The translations under genes were made by a program, and so were the position numbers. The notes beneath the pieces are model-generated. The model was not told the origin of the DNA. It worked only from the letters and a program-made list of their open reading frames with translations, and ran no database searches. This document shows positions 34,591 to 44,600 of a stretch of DNA of 49,730 nt, in pieces; the stretch's first letter is position 1; the number at the start of each line of letters is the position of its first letter. The DNA comes from Ignavibacteria bacterium (GTDB taxonomy: Bacteria; Bacteroidota; Ignavibacteria; Kapaibacteriales; UBA2268), in NCBI GenBank assembly GCA_016844745.1, contig JAERMQ010000047.1, positions 1 through 49,730 on the forward strand, given 5' to 3'.

Positions 34591-35310
34591 TTATACTATT
34601 TTCTTCCTATGCGCTATAATCAAGCTATGTGTAATCAAATAAATTGAAAACGCAAGGAGAAAACCGCCCCAGAACCAATATGGCAGAAACAAGTTATCTG
34701 AGATAACTGCAGTGTCTGATAAATATTTCCGTTGGTCAACGAAACCTCCGCTTGAGAATAGATAATCTATGCTTAAGAAAACACTTGCAGCAGCCTGAAC
34801 ACCGAGAAATTCAATTGTGAACCTTAACGTAGGGAGATTCGCTTTAAGAACAATCCATAATAGAATAATCCCCAAAACAATAATTAATATAACTCCGAAA
34901 ACAGAACGAATCCAGATTATTGCCGACAAGAACATAAATATACTTAAAAGAAACATAATGATCCGGCTGTAAATCATGTTTCGTGAAGCTAAAATAAATA
35001 TTGCTCCGGCTATGCTTGGTCCCATTGGACCGGCGCCTGCGACAATTGCCCGTCCAAGTCCGCCGAACATTAGATTATCGGTAAAGAATGCAATACCCGA
35101 ACCATTCGGATAAAGCTCCAATTTGATAAAATCACCACCTAATGCCGAAGCCGCCAATCCATGCGACATTTCATGGAACCATGTTCCCAAAATTGTAAAA
35201 GGATATAGCAGATAAGAGCCGAACGGTACCTGCCAGAGTATTGCAGTCGTTACTCCTATCCCAACAATTATTAGAATATTAGGCGGCGATTGTTGTAATT
35301 GTTGTGGCAT
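34591..35310 (-). CDS. M50-type (M50B) intramembrane-like metallopeptidase
   Basis: 239 residues from the ATG at 35310; a TTG at 35340 gives ten more residues. It has about six membrane segments. The zinc motif HEMSH lies in the second (GTWFHEMSHGLAASALGG), followed by GSGIAFF and a GAGPMGPSIAGAIF segment that matches the second conserved region of PF13398. It may cleave membrane proteins or be an inactive homologue; no substrate such as an anti-sigma factor is nearby. It is convergent with the truncated clpB. Confidence 0.82.
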   Translation of the reverse strand: MPQQLQQSPPNILIIVGIGVTTAILWQVPFGSYLLYPFTILGTWFHEMSHGLAASALGGDFIKLELYPNGSGIAFFTDNLMFGGLGRAIVAGAGPMGPSIAGAIFILASRNMIYSRIIMFLLSIFMFLSAIIWIRSVFGVILIIVLGIILLWIVLKANLPTLRFTIEFLGVQAAASVFLSIDYLFSSGGFVDQRKYLSDTAVISDNLFLPYWFWGGFLLAFSIYLITHSLIIAHRKKIV

Positions 35311-35587
35311 TACATCAGGCTGTAGCTTTTTATTATCCAATGGTTATCCAATCATAATTTTTTTTAAAGTCTATAATTCCTATTTACAAAAGATTCTTAC
35401 AAATTAAGCAGATTTCTTGTCTTTAAGAAAAACAGTAATCCTTTTATTAATATTTTTTATAATACATTGTTTTGACATTCTCGTTGAAATTATATATATC
35501 AATCTAAATTATTTTTACATTTTTGTAGAAATAAGAAAAATATTTGCATTTTTTGAATTAATTTTCTTGCTTTTTAATAATTTTTAA

Positions 35588-35622
35588 GTCCTTCCAATAA
35601 TGTTATTGGAACTTTCGAGGAC
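35588..35622. repeat. Palindrome TCCAATAA-TG-TTATTGGA inside a 378-base gap
   Basis: An 8-bp perfect hairpin (35593-35610) is enclosed by GTCCT (35588-35592) and AGGAC (35618-35622). Otherwise the stretch 35341-35718 is very AT-rich and I see no convincing gene in it. On the minus strand the hairpin lies downstream of the 108-residue gene at 35719 and could act in termination. Confidence 0.5.
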
Positions 35623-35718
35623 CTAATGACCCAAAGAGTAAATATATTATTTATATTAATAAAAGAATACTTTATGAAAACTAAGTTCCATTCTTTGTTT
35701 TTCGACGCCTCTACAAAA

Positions 35719-36045
35719 TTATGTTGCAGCAACGGGTGTTTCTGAGTCAAGTTTATCAATTGAACTTAACATGGTTTTTATTGCATGAATTTCATTTTCG
35801 GATAGTTTTTTTTCTTGAAAATAATCTTCAAAATACTCTTCCAGTGAAAATTCATCAATGACTTTGACCCATCCAAATTTTGATTTAGTTTTAAAATCAA
35901 TTAAACTGATAAAAATAATACTTTTAGGGTTGTTATTTTTGAAAGATTTTAAGGGTTTGACAAATAATGGTACACCGTCCTGAACATAACATTTGTTTGG
36001 TTCACTAAACTTGCCAACTAATATTTTTGAGTATTTCCTTACCAA
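35719..36045 (-). CDS. Small protein of unknown function, start uncertain
   Basis: About 108 residues, soluble and rather basic at the N-terminus, acidic at the C-terminus (DELSLEEYFEDYF-like region). The frame begins with no ATG: the first usable start is a TTG at 36045, and the frame is open back to a TAG near 36082, reading NRLRKLFLVRKYSK before a normal body. Either a rare start is used or the 5' end has been lost next to hypF. No family recognised. Confidence 0.45.
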   Translation of the reverse strand: MVRKYSKILVGKFSEPNKCYVQDGVPLFVKPLKSFKNNNPKSIIFISLIDFKTKSKFGWVKVIDEFSLEEYFEDYFQEKKLSENEIHAIKTMLSSIDKLDSETPVAAT

Positions 36046-36094
36046 AAATAATTTTCTTAAGCGATTAATATTAATTTTTACCTAATCATCTTAA

Positions 36095-38383
36095 TCAAAA
36101 TATAAACTTATATCCCATCGCCGCTACCTGCCCAAGCGCGATTCCCGAATCATTCGGAGGTACCAACTGATGCCGGTAAACAATAATATGTTTTGCTTCT
36201 AACGTTTCTATTGTTTTTTCGGTTAAGAGTACATTCTGGAAGCAGCCGCCACTGAGAATAACTTTATTCTGGAAGAAATATCCGGCTAACGATTCAATAA
36301 TTAATACGAGTGTGTTGTGGAATTTGGCGGCTATACTGCTCGTAGGGATTTTGTATCTAATATCGTCGATGATTTCCCGTATGATTTTTTCCCAGTCTAT
36401 CACAAGAATACTTCCCTTATTCACACTGTAGTTATAAAAATCCGTTATTGCAGGATTGGCAGCAAATTCAAGAGCCATTGCTGCCTGCCCCTCGAATGAT
36501 GACTGAGTCTTAAGACCTAACAAAACCGCTACTGCATCGAATAAACTTCCAATACTCGATGTCATTGGAGTATTTGATTTATGTTCCAGCATGTGCTTCA
36601 GGATAGTTAATTCTTTTTTATCGAAATTATTCAAAATTAACCTGTCAAACATCGAATTATTATCGAAAATGAAGTCACCATAAATCTCATATAATATACC
36701 CAAAGCAGCACGTCTTATATCCTTTAATCCAATCTCACCTCCGGGTAGTGGGAATTTCCTCATCTGTGCAACATGCCTGATTCTGTCGTCAATACAAATA
36801 AAGAACTCCCCTCCCCAAATATTTCCATCCAAACCATATCCTGCACTATCCCATGATATACCTAAAGATTTCCCATGCACCCGGTTTTCTGCCCGGCAAG
36901 AGAGAATATGAGCAATATTATGCTGAACATAGAATTTTTCTAATTTATTCTTCTTTGCGAAATTCGAAGTATAATAATTCGGATTGGGGTCACAAATAAT
37001 CAGGTCAGGCTGAATCTGGCAAAAATTTGTAAAATCATCAATAAATGAATGAAATGTTTCATTTGATTGTTGAATCGGCAATTGACTGATTTGAGGGCTT
37101 ATTAAGCAGTTGTTATTTTTCTTTATGGCTATGGCATTCTGGGTATCGGCGCCCAAAGCAAGTGCAGGGCGGTTATATTCATCGGAGATGAAATTAATAT
37201 TTACAGGTAAAGTTGTATATCCTCTTGCCCGGCGGATAATAGTTTTGCGTCCGGCAATAGCCCTCACAATCGAATCCTCGGAATGATGCCTGAGCGGCAG
37301 GTTATGGACGAGGAAATAATCGGCAATCCCGGAAAACATTTTCAATGCTTCGGAATTTTCAATGCAGACCTGCCCTTCGGATAAATTCCCGTCTGCTGCT
37401 ATTAACGGAATTTTTGCTCTTTGAATTAATAAATTATGAAGAGGGGAATAAGGCAAGAGTACATTCAAATAAGGATTATCCGGAGCTATTAGTTTGCTTA
37501 AATATATTTCAGGTTTCTTATTTTTCCTGAGTATTGTTACCGGCGCTTCGGGTGCGTTTAATAAATTTTGTTCGACTGTTGATAATTCACAATATTCATA
37601 AACTGATTGCAGGTTTGGAAAAATTACTGTATAAGGTTTTTCATCATGTTCCATTTTCTCGCGGAGCCTTTTCACAGCCGAATCATTGCGTGCATCGACT
37701 AATAATTGAAATCCACCGAATCCCTTCATCGCAATTATCAAACCTTCAAGCAAAGCCTTAGTGCAATTTTTGATTGCATTATTATTAACCGATAATACAC
37801 TGCCCTTTTTACTGAGTACTTCCAATCGGGGTCCGCATACCGGGCAGGCTAATGCCGGCGCTTTAAATCTTCTGCCGCCCTGATTATCGTATTCAGCCTG
37901 ACAGAGAGGACACATATCGAATTCCCTCATAGATGTATTTTGCCTTTCCAGAGGCATTGACTCAATAATTGAAAACCGGGGTCCGCAATGCGAGCAATTT
38001 ATAAAGGGATATTTATAACGCCTATCCTTTGGGTCGTTCATTTCCCTTAAACAATCAGGGCAAATTGCAATATCAGGTAGGATTATACTTGTTTCATACC
38101 CATTTTGTTTTGATTCTGTTATCTCGAATTTTTTATATTTCTTTATATCCAGATATAGATATTCTAATGTTGTAATATAGGTTGAAGATGGTTTATTATT
38201 CATTATTCCGGTGATAAACATATCTAAGTCAGCTTTTTCGCCCTCAATATCGATTTCAACTGAATTATCGGCAAACTGAGCCGAACCGGCAAGCTTAAAT
38301 CCCTCTGCAAGCGCAATAAGAAACTCGCTGAAATTGCTTTTAGGCAGAGTGCCGATAATTGATATTTGTAATCTATTTAGCAT
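36095..38383 (-). CDS. hypF: [NiFe]-hydrogenase maturation carbamoyltransferase HypF
   Basis: A 762-residue protein that uses carbamoyl phosphate and ATP to give HypE the group that becomes the cyanide ligands of [NiFe] hydrogenase. Order: acylphosphatase-like domain (about 1-90), two zinc-finger pairs (CPDC ... CSHCGPR, CPLC ... CPVCGPR, about 105-190), YrdC-like domain (about 200-390), Kae1-like carbamoyltransferase (about 405-762) with VQHNIAH, ISWDSAGYGLDGNIWGGEF and VILSGGCFQN. The acylphosphatase domain lacks the GxVQGVGFRP motif (GTLPKSNFSEFL here). VQHHHAH reads VQHNIAH, but the metal histidines (first and last) remain. No other hyp gene or hydrogenase subunit is in the window. Confidence 0.93.
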   Translation of the reverse strand: MLNRLQISIIGTLPKSNFSEFLIALAEGFKLAGSAQFADNSVEIDIEGEKADLDMFITGIMNNKPSSTYITTLEYLYLDIKKYKKFEITESKQNGYETSIILPDIAICPDCLREMNDPKDRRYKYPFINCSHCGPRFSIIESMPLERQNTSMREFDMCPLCQAEYDNQGGRRFKAPALACPVCGPRLEVLSKKGSVLSVNNNAIKNCTKALLEGLIIAMKGFGGFQLLVDARNDSAVKRLREKMEHDEKPYTVIFPNLQSVYEYCELSTVEQNLLNAPEAPVTILRKNKKPEIYLSKLIAPDNPYLNVLLPYSPLHNLLIQRAKIPLIAADGNLSEGQVCIENSEALKMFSGIADYFLVHNLPLRHHSEDSIVRAIAGRKTIIRRARGYTTLPVNINFISDEYNRPALALGADTQNAIAIKKNNNCLISPQISQLPIQQSNETFHSFIDDFTNFCQIQPDLIICDPNPNYYTSNFAKKNKLEKFYVQHNIAHILSCRAENRVHGKSLGISWDSAGYGLDGNIWGGEFFICIDDRIRHVAQMRKFPLPGGEIGLKDIRRAALGILYEIYGDFIFDNNSMFDRLILNNFDKKELTILKHMLEHKSNTPMTSSIGSLFDAVAVLLGLKTQSSFEGQAAMALEFAANPAITDFYNYSVNKGSILVIDWEKIIREIIDDIRYKIPTSSIAAKFHNTLVLIIESLAGYFFQNKVILSGGCFQNVLLTEKTIETLEAKHIIVYRHQLVPPNDSGIALGQVAAMGYKFIF

Positions 38384-38621
38384 AGTCTACAAAATACCAA
38401 TTAGTTAGATGTCTTCAAAATAAATTTACGATTTTAAAATTATTTTAATTATTATTTGTTGTTATTTTAATTGTTTAGGTTCGATTATCATTGAAAATAG
38501 GCATTGTGATTACAATCAATTCTAATAATATATCATATCATATAATTTTTTTTATTAATTTGGAATTCATAAAAAAAATAATTTTTTATTGCCTAAAATA
38601 GTATTGAGCTGTGTTGACCTG

Positions 38622-38717
38622 ATGCTGAATTTAAAGAAAAATATATTTAACAGGAAAAGTTTGGATAACCTTTTTGACTTGACTGAAGAAGAAATTAGGA
38701 TTGTGGAGGGGGAATGA
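38622..38717 (+). pseudogene. Possible C-terminal remnant of an Eco57I-type methylase/restriction gene
   Basis: In frame from an ATG at 38622 to TGA at 38717 the product ends ...SLDNLFDLTEEEIRIVEGE. The phrase 'D-L-T-E-E-E-I-x-I-V-E' is the usual closing segment of many Eco57I-class and related type IIG methylases ('LVYELYGLTEEEI.IVE'). Only about 50 codons of open frame exist (back to a TAA at about 38556), and nothing upstream resembles the rest of such an enzyme. The remainder of the 497-base gap 38384-38880 is AT-rich without a gene. Confidence 0.35.
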
Positions 38718-38809
38718 AATTGTAGAAGTTTTTTATCAAAACTGTCAATATCAAATGACCTCATTTTAAAATCATAATACCATGCTTCCTCATTTAATAT
38801 TCCCTGTAA

Positions 38810-38841
38810 TTTGTAAATTAACCAAAAAAATCATAAATTTG
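38810..38841 (+). promoter_or_regulatory. Bacteroidota-type promoter of the tRNA-Gln gene
   Basis: TTTG at 38810-38813 and TAAATTTG at 38834-38841 are separated by 20 bases, the spacing of the Bacteroidota -33/-7 promoter (TTTG-N19-21-TAnnTTTG). Transcription would begin about 38848, roughly 33 bases before the mature tRNA. It is the best promoter match I found in the window. Confidence 0.6.
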
Positions 38842-38880
38842 TAAGCTAAACTAAATGATATTGTTCAATACAATAACAAT

Positions 38881-38952
38881 TGGGATGTGGCCAAGTGGTA
38901 AGGCATCGGCCTTTGGAGCCGACATTCGCAGGTTCGAATCCTGCCATCCCAG
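38881..38952 (+). tRNA. tRNA-Gln (anticodon TTG)
   Basis: A complete cloverleaf of 72 bases. Acceptor arm TGGGATG pairs with CATCCCA. The anticodon stem TCGGC/GCCGA holds the loop CTTTGGA with anticodon TTG. The T arm is GCAGG-TTCGAAT-CCTGC. The discriminator base is G and CCA is not encoded. The TTG anticodon reads CAA (and CAG by wobble). The prs gene follows 26 bases later on the same strand. Confidence 0.95.
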
Positions 38953-38978
38953 CATAAATGATTAATGGGTAAACGGTT

Positions 38979-39920
38979 ATGATGCCTGACTTCAAAGTAG
39001 CAGCGGGACGCTCGAATACTAAATTAGCACGAAAAGTTGCCGACCATTTGGGAATCGAACTCTCGCAAACCACAATTCGAAATTTCGAAGATGGTGAAAT
39101 TTGGGTTAAGTTCGAAGAAAACGTGCGCGGTGTCGATATGTTCATTATTCAGGGCATTCACCCACCGGCTGATAATTTAATGGAACTTTTGATTCTTATA
39201 GATGCTGCCAAGCGGGCATCCGTCAGGCGAGTTACTGCCGTTATTCCATATTTCGGCTATGCCCGCCAGGATAGAAAAGACCAGCCCCGCGTATCGATTA
39301 CCGCTAAGCTGATAGCAAATCTTATCGAACGTGCCGGAGCCGACAGGGTAATCACAATCGACCTCCATTCATCGCAAATTCAGGGCTTTTTCGATATACC
39401 CCTCGACCATCTTTATGCTTCACCGGTATTTATCACAAAGCTCGATGCGCTCAAAGTTCCTAATTTAACCATAGCAGCACCGGATGCAGGCGGCGTCCGG
39501 ACTGCCCGCTCTTATTCAAGAAAAGTCGGCGCCCAGTTAGTATTTGCCGATAAACGCAGACCTGCTCATAATGTAGCGGAAATTATGCACATTATCGGCG
39601 AAGTCGAAGGACGCAATGTTGTAATTGTCGATGATTTAATCGATACAGGCAGCACATTCATTCAATGCGCGGATGCAATTAAAAATGCCGGAGCCTCTAC
39701 TGTATCGGGCATTTGCGTTCATCCGGTTTTCTCCGGCTCGGCTTTGGATAAAATCGAGAATTGCGAGGGAATCGATAAATTATATGTTACCGATACTATT
39801 CCCCTTAAACGCGAATCGAAAAAAATCGAAATAGTCTCTATTGCCGACCTATTAGGCGAAGCAATCATCCGAACTTACGACAATCGCTCGATAAGTTCAT
39901 TATTTGATATTGAAAGATAA
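38979..39920 (+). CDS. prs: Ribose-phosphate pyrophosphokinase (PRPP synthase)
   Basis: A 313-residue class I enzyme making PRPP from ribose-5-phosphate and ATP. The N-terminal KVAAGRSNTKLARKVADHLG, FEDGEIWVKFEENVRG, YFGYARQDRKDQPR (flexible ATP loop), TIDLHSSQIQGFFDIPLDHL and the PRPP loop VIVDDLIDTGST are all conserved. Length is normal. Starts with ATG ATG, so the start may be 38979 or 38982. Forms an operon with rplY, 21 bases downstream, an arrangement common in bacteria. Confidence 0.97.
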   Translation: MMPDFKVAAGRSNTKLARKVADHLGIELSQTTIRNFEDGEIWVKFEENVRGVDMFIIQGIHPPADNLMELLILIDAAKRASVRRVTAVIPYFGYARQDRKDQPRVSITAKLIANLIERAGADRVITIDLHSSQIQGFFDIPLDHLYASPVFITKLDALKVPNLTIAAPDAGGVRTARSYSRKVGAQLVFADKRRPAHNVAEIMHIIGEVEGRNVVIVDDLIDTGSTFIQCADAIKNAGASTVSGICVHPVFSGSALDKIENCEGIDKLYVTDTIPLKRESKKIEIVSIADLLGEAIIRTYDNRSISSLFDIER

Positions 39921-39941
39921 TTAATATTAACAGGTGTATAA

Positions 39942-40583
39942 ATGAGTGAATTAATTCTAAAAGTTCAAAAACGTTCTTCCGGAAAGCAAATATCCAGGAG
40001 ATTAAGAAGAGAAGGCAAAGTGCCGGGAGTATTTTATTTTAAAGGAGAATTGAGCGTTCCGATTTTATCGAGTCCGAAAGCGCTCAAACCTATTATCTAT
40101 ACCAAACATTCCAAAGTAGTCCATCTTGAAATCGAAGGCGAAACTGTAGTTCACAACTGCATTTTAAAAGATGCATCATTCGACCCGGTATCGGAAGCCA
40201 TTATGCACTTCGACCTTATGGGTATCGAACCTAATAAAAAGTTTACGATGGAATTCCCCATTTCGCTTAAAGGTCAAGCAATCGGTGCCCGTCTCGGTGG
40301 CATTGTGCTTCATAATCTAAGAAAAGTAGCGATTACCTGCCTTCCGAAAGATTTGCCCGAAACTATCGAAATCGACATCACTGATTTGCATGTAGGAAAA
40401 TCCATTCATTTAAGAGATTTGAGTTTCCCCGGAGTTGAATTCGATAAATCCTTAGACTCCGTTGTTGTTTCGGTAGTAGTGCCAAGAACAGCTAAAGATA
40501 AAACACCGGGAGAAGCCGGCGCACCGGCTGCTGCTACGGCTGCTCCTCCTCCTCCCGAAGCAAAAGTAACCACCAAAAAATAA
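39942..40583 (+). CDS. rplY: 50S ribosomal protein L25 (CTC form)
   Basis: A 213-residue protein that binds 5S rRNA. The N-terminal L25 domain (about 1-95) has the pattern RSSGKQISRRLRREGKVPGVFY and ends with HFDLMGIEP. The C-terminal TL5/CTC beta domain (about 100-190, LPETIEIDITDLHVGKSIHL) follows, then a low-complexity Ala/Pro/Gly tail ending in TTKK. The long CTC form is normal for this group. A pth gene, often next, is absent; a terminator lies 12 bases after the stop instead. Confidence 0.95.
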   Translation: MSELILKVQKRSSGKQISRRLRREGKVPGVFYFKGELSVPILSSPKALKPIIYTKHSKVVHLEIEGETVVHNCILKDASFDPVSEAIMHFDLMGIEPNKKFTMEFPISLKGQAIGARLGGIVLHNLRKVAITCLPKDLPETIEIDITDLHVGKSIHLRDLSFPGVEFDKSLDSVVVSVVVPRTAKDKTPGEAGAPAAATAAPPPPEAKVTTKK

Positions 40584-40594
40584 CTATTGAGTAC

Positions 40595-40632
40595 AGATGT
40601 CCAACATCTGCCAGATGTTGGACATCTTTTTC
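40595..40632 (+). terminator. Rho-independent terminator of prs-rplY
   Basis: AGATGTCCAACATCT (40595-40609) and AGATGTTGGACATCT (40613-40627) are perfect reverse complements with a 3-base loop, followed by TTTTTC. It is placed 12 bases after the rplY stop and is the best-formed terminator in the window. Confidence 0.9.
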
Positions 40633-40649
40633 TTCTCAAAATTGTCTAT

Positions 40650-41348
40650 TTATTTCATAAATCCATACTTAATCAGAAGCAAATCTCCGTCTTTAATCAG
40701 CCCGACTCCGGTTGCATAGTATTTATATGATTTTTCCTTTGGCTCGATTGGTGTAGTTTCTTCGGTTTTCAATACATTTTTGAACTTTCCGGCTGGTGTG
40801 ACAAGTATTTCGGTAAGGCTGATTATTTCAGCCCTGTCCATTGCAACTTTCGGAGCGATTTCCTGATAATATCTTGCTCCTATTAAAGGCATACCCGGCA
40901 TTAACACACCGGCTTTGTTGTCACCTCCGGCAATCCAGGCGCCTTCATGACTCTCTACTTTACCGTTTTTGTAAATATCAACATCCTCGCCAAAATAGAA
41001 GATACTTCCCGTTTCCTTGCAGAATGCCAGATAATTTCTTGAGATTTCGATTACCTCGCCATTGACGGATTCATGTTCTTCGACAATTCTCGTTTCTATA
41101 TTCCCGATTTTTTTTGTCTCGTTCAAAACCGTTATGACAAGTATGATAGTATCTTTACCATCGATACCCTGTAAGGTTTGTTGATAACCCGGCTCTAAAA
41201 TAAAATACAAATTCTGACCAGTAGTTAAGAAAGTGCAATTTCCCTGATTAAATGATTCGGTAAATTGCCGTTTGTCGTCTTTGCCTTGAGCATTAACACT
41301 TATTATTATTACAACAATAAGGCTAACAAAAAATATTAATTTTTTCAT
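40650..41348 (-). CDS. Exported protein of unknown function
   Basis: A 232-residue protein with a typical signal peptide (MKKLIFFVSLIVVIIISVNAQ). The mature part is beta-rich: residues about 75-190 contain VTVLNETKKIGNIETRIVEE and YFGEDVDIYKNGKVESHEG, each strand followed by a turn, and a closing YKYYATGVGLIKDGDLLLIKYG. The closing pattern is like periplasmic proteins built of repeated antiparallel strands with a 'GvGlvk.g' end, found in many Bacteroidota. I do not recognise a named domain. It is convergent with prs-rplY. Confidence 0.75.
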   Translation of the reverse strand: MKKLIFFVSLIVVIIISVNAQGKDDKRQFTESFNQGNCTFLTTGQNLYFILEPGYQQTLQGIDGKDTIILVITVLNETKKIGNIETRIVEEHESVNGEVIEISRNYLAFCKETGSIFYFGEDVDIYKNGKVESHEGAWIAGGDNKAGVLMPGMPLIGARYYQEIAPKVAMDRAEIISLTEILVTPAGKFKNVLKTEETTPIEPKEKSYKYYATGVGLIKDGDLLLIKYGFMK

Positions 41349-41637
41349 TTTTACTAATCCTTACATTTTCAAATTTTCAAATTAACTCATTTTCAAATTT
41401 AATATTTATTTTGATTATTAATATTTTTTCCTTATATTTATTGTGAAATAGATAACATTCGAGTAATTGTTTTTAATAGATAAACTTGCTTTGGCAAAAA
41501 TAGGATGAACACACGAGTTACAAGATGATTCAATATTCTTTTGTTATGGCTTGGACTATGATTGTTGACTACTTATAAAATAAATTTTGATTACTTTCTT
41601 CGTTGAAAAAATAAAATCAATTTATAAAGGTGGCAAA

Positions 41638-44600
41638 ATGATTACACTTTATCAAAACTTCGTTCGGAGAAATCCGTTTCTGCAAAAATCGTCCCTTTGT
41701 GTTTTAATAACAATTTTTATGACAATTTGCATCGCAAAGTTACATTGCCAGAGCTTCGAAGTGTCGCCGGTTTCTTCAGGCTCATTTCCTAAAGTTGGTG
41801 TTACTATATCGGCAACAGATGCTTTTGGAAATCCTTATGATAGCTTATCGGTCAATAACTTTACTATTCTTGAAAACGGTATTAATATGTCGGCTTCGAT
41901 GTCCATGACTTGCCGCAAAGACACGATTGAACCCGAACTAAGCGTGATACTACTCATTGATAATACTGCATCAATGACATGGCCCGATAGTTTGGGAGGC
42001 AAGCGTTTTGAATGGGTATTGCAAGGTGCAGAAGCTTTCATTAAAACGATTAAATTTACCGGAAGAACAAAGGTTGCAATTATGACCTTCAATAATTCGC
42101 CTTCTGTTCTTGTTCCCTTTACAAATAAAAGGGATGAATTACTTGATTCACTAAAATACATAAAATGGGGCGGGCAAACTTTTTATGAGGAAGCGTTTAT
42201 TAAACCATTGCCCGATACCGGAGCAGCTTTTTATTTCGACCTTGGGAATCAACCGAAAGGAATGAAAAGGGTTATTGTATTCCTCACGGATGGCGATCCA
42301 ACAAGGGAGCCAAACGCAGAAAAAATTATTAAAGCCTGCAATGACAATACAATTAATGTATATTCTTTAACCTTGGCATTTCCGATGAATGATTCCTTAG
42401 CCAAAGTATCTAAATTGACAGGAGGAAAGTCCTATGAAGTACATACCAAAGATGAAACAAAAGAAATATATTATTTAATCGCAATGGATTTAATGAGTAA
42501 AAAGGTATGCGATTTATCATGGATTTCATCTTTCAGTTGTACGGAATTAGACCGAATCAGGGATGTCTCGGTTACTTTCAAAATGCTGAAAGAAACAAAA
42601 AGCCGCAGATATACTGCACCGCCAATTAGTGTTGCAAAAATTGAATTGTCTAATACCATTCTATCATTCGGAGACCCGCCTGCAAATACATCTGTTTTAC
42701 AAACTGTTGTAATAACCGCCCGAAACCAAAGAGCAGTTTTAACAGGAATTGAATTCAAACCCCCAGGTTATTTTCAGGTTATTGATTGGGGTGGTTCTCC
42801 ACCACCTTATTTATTGGATACCAATCAATCTAGAACTATTACTATTCAGTTTAATCAGGCTAAAAAAGGTTACAGATATTGTACTGCAACAATTAAAACT
42901 TCGACCTGTGACCAGGATTTAACATTAGTTGGCGGATTAAATAAAATATTGCTTATTGAACCACAAAGCGGTGGGATATATTCAAGTTGTGACGATGGTA
43001 TCAATATCAAATGGGCAGGAGTTGACCCGGCAACAAAAGTAACAATATCATATTCTACAAATTCAGGCATTTCATGGAGACTTCTTAAGAACAATGCAAC
43101 AGGTTTATCGTTTATCTGGGATAAGAACTACAATCCTCCTCCACCTATTGGTAAAAACCTGCGAGTGAAAGTTACCGTCACACAAAACCCGTACTTTATG
43201 GCTGCAGTCGGTTTTGGGGATGTCGAATCTGAAAAAGGATTGAGCCTCGCCTTGACTAAAGACGGACATTATGTTTATGCCGGTGGATATTTCGATTCAA
43301 CTTTCAATATCGGCACTCAACAATTAGAAACCGTCAAATACAGGGATGGTTTTCTTGTACAATTTGACGAAAATTTAATTTTTAAGTGGGCAAATAAAAT
43401 CGGCAGCCCAGGCAGGGACAGCATCACAGGCGTTTGCGTTGATGCAGACGGCAATGCAATAGTTACCGGAGTTTGCTATAGTGGAGTTGTTTTTGGTATT
43501 GCGATACCGAGTAATCTTATTGATGATAAACCTTACTGCTTTGTTGCGAAATTTAGAAAAAGTGACGGTTCAGTGATGAATTACGCAATCTTTGGGGCAG
43601 ACAACATTAATCCAAATTTTGAAATTTGGGGAAAAGGCATAAAGCATGATTTTGCAAGCGGTAAAACTTATATTTATGGTGGATACAGAAACAAATTCAG
43701 CAGCAAAAATCCCAACAGGGACCCAAACATTAATTTGACATACGCTCCCCCAAAACCCGGCGATAGTTTACTTTTTTGGGCAGTTTTGAAACCGAATTTT
43801 GATTGGGATACATTACAAAAAATCAATTTCCCGAATTATGCAGGGTATTCAACCACAACAGATACGGACGCAAATGGAAACATATACGGAACCGGGGGAT
43901 TCCGCAGGGATACTTCATTCGGTACTATTAACCTGAAAAACCACGGATTGTCCGATGCTTACATATATAAATACGGAGGAACCCAGGGAGGCGCCGATAG
44001 TTGCCTTGATTTCTCAATGGTTTCGCCATCCCTATCTATTTCATCAAACGCAGAAGACTTCGGGGATTGCAAATTATGGAATCCGGTAATGATGAAAACT
44101 CCAATTACCATTACTTATAATGGACCACCCCAAAGAATCAGTTTCTTAAGCGATATTTTAACAGGTAATAATGCAGGTGATTTCAGAGCCGAACCACCAC
44201 TTACAGGCACTACAATTAATAGCGGTGAAACTAAGCAGTTAGTTCTTTACTTTACGCCCTCCGATATCGGGCATAGAGCGGCACAATATACAATTAGGGC
44301 TGATTGCATGTTAGAGCAAGCTATTAATCTTGTTGGTACAGGTTTATGCACCTTCCAGATTAATTCGTTTGTAGATATGGGCAAAGTTGAAATGAACCGT
44401 AAAATGGATTCAAGTTTTATTTGTGTTTTAAAAAATGTAAATCCTCCACCCTACCTTCTTATATGTAATCCAAAGATTGTGCCTTCAAATACTGATTTTC
44501 AAATAACTGATTTGCAGGGTAATCCAATCTCGCAAAAACCTCTCGCATCCGGCGAATGTATGGATATTAAGATTACTTTTAGGCCTACCGGTATAGGATT

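Noticed and set aside
35574..35759. A 61-residue minus-strand frame overlapping the end of the gene at 35719
   Set aside because: No ribosome site, no recognisable pattern, and it overlaps a more protein-like frame; most of it lies in AT-rich gap sequence.
36095..38383. Hydrogenase maturation island
   Set aside because: hypF is alone; no other hyp or hydrogenase gene is in the window.
38567..38764. A 65-residue minus-strand frame between hypF and tRNA-Gln
   Set aside because: Low-complexity Ser/Leu/Phe/Lys composition; the opposite strand shows a better protein signal at 38622-38717.
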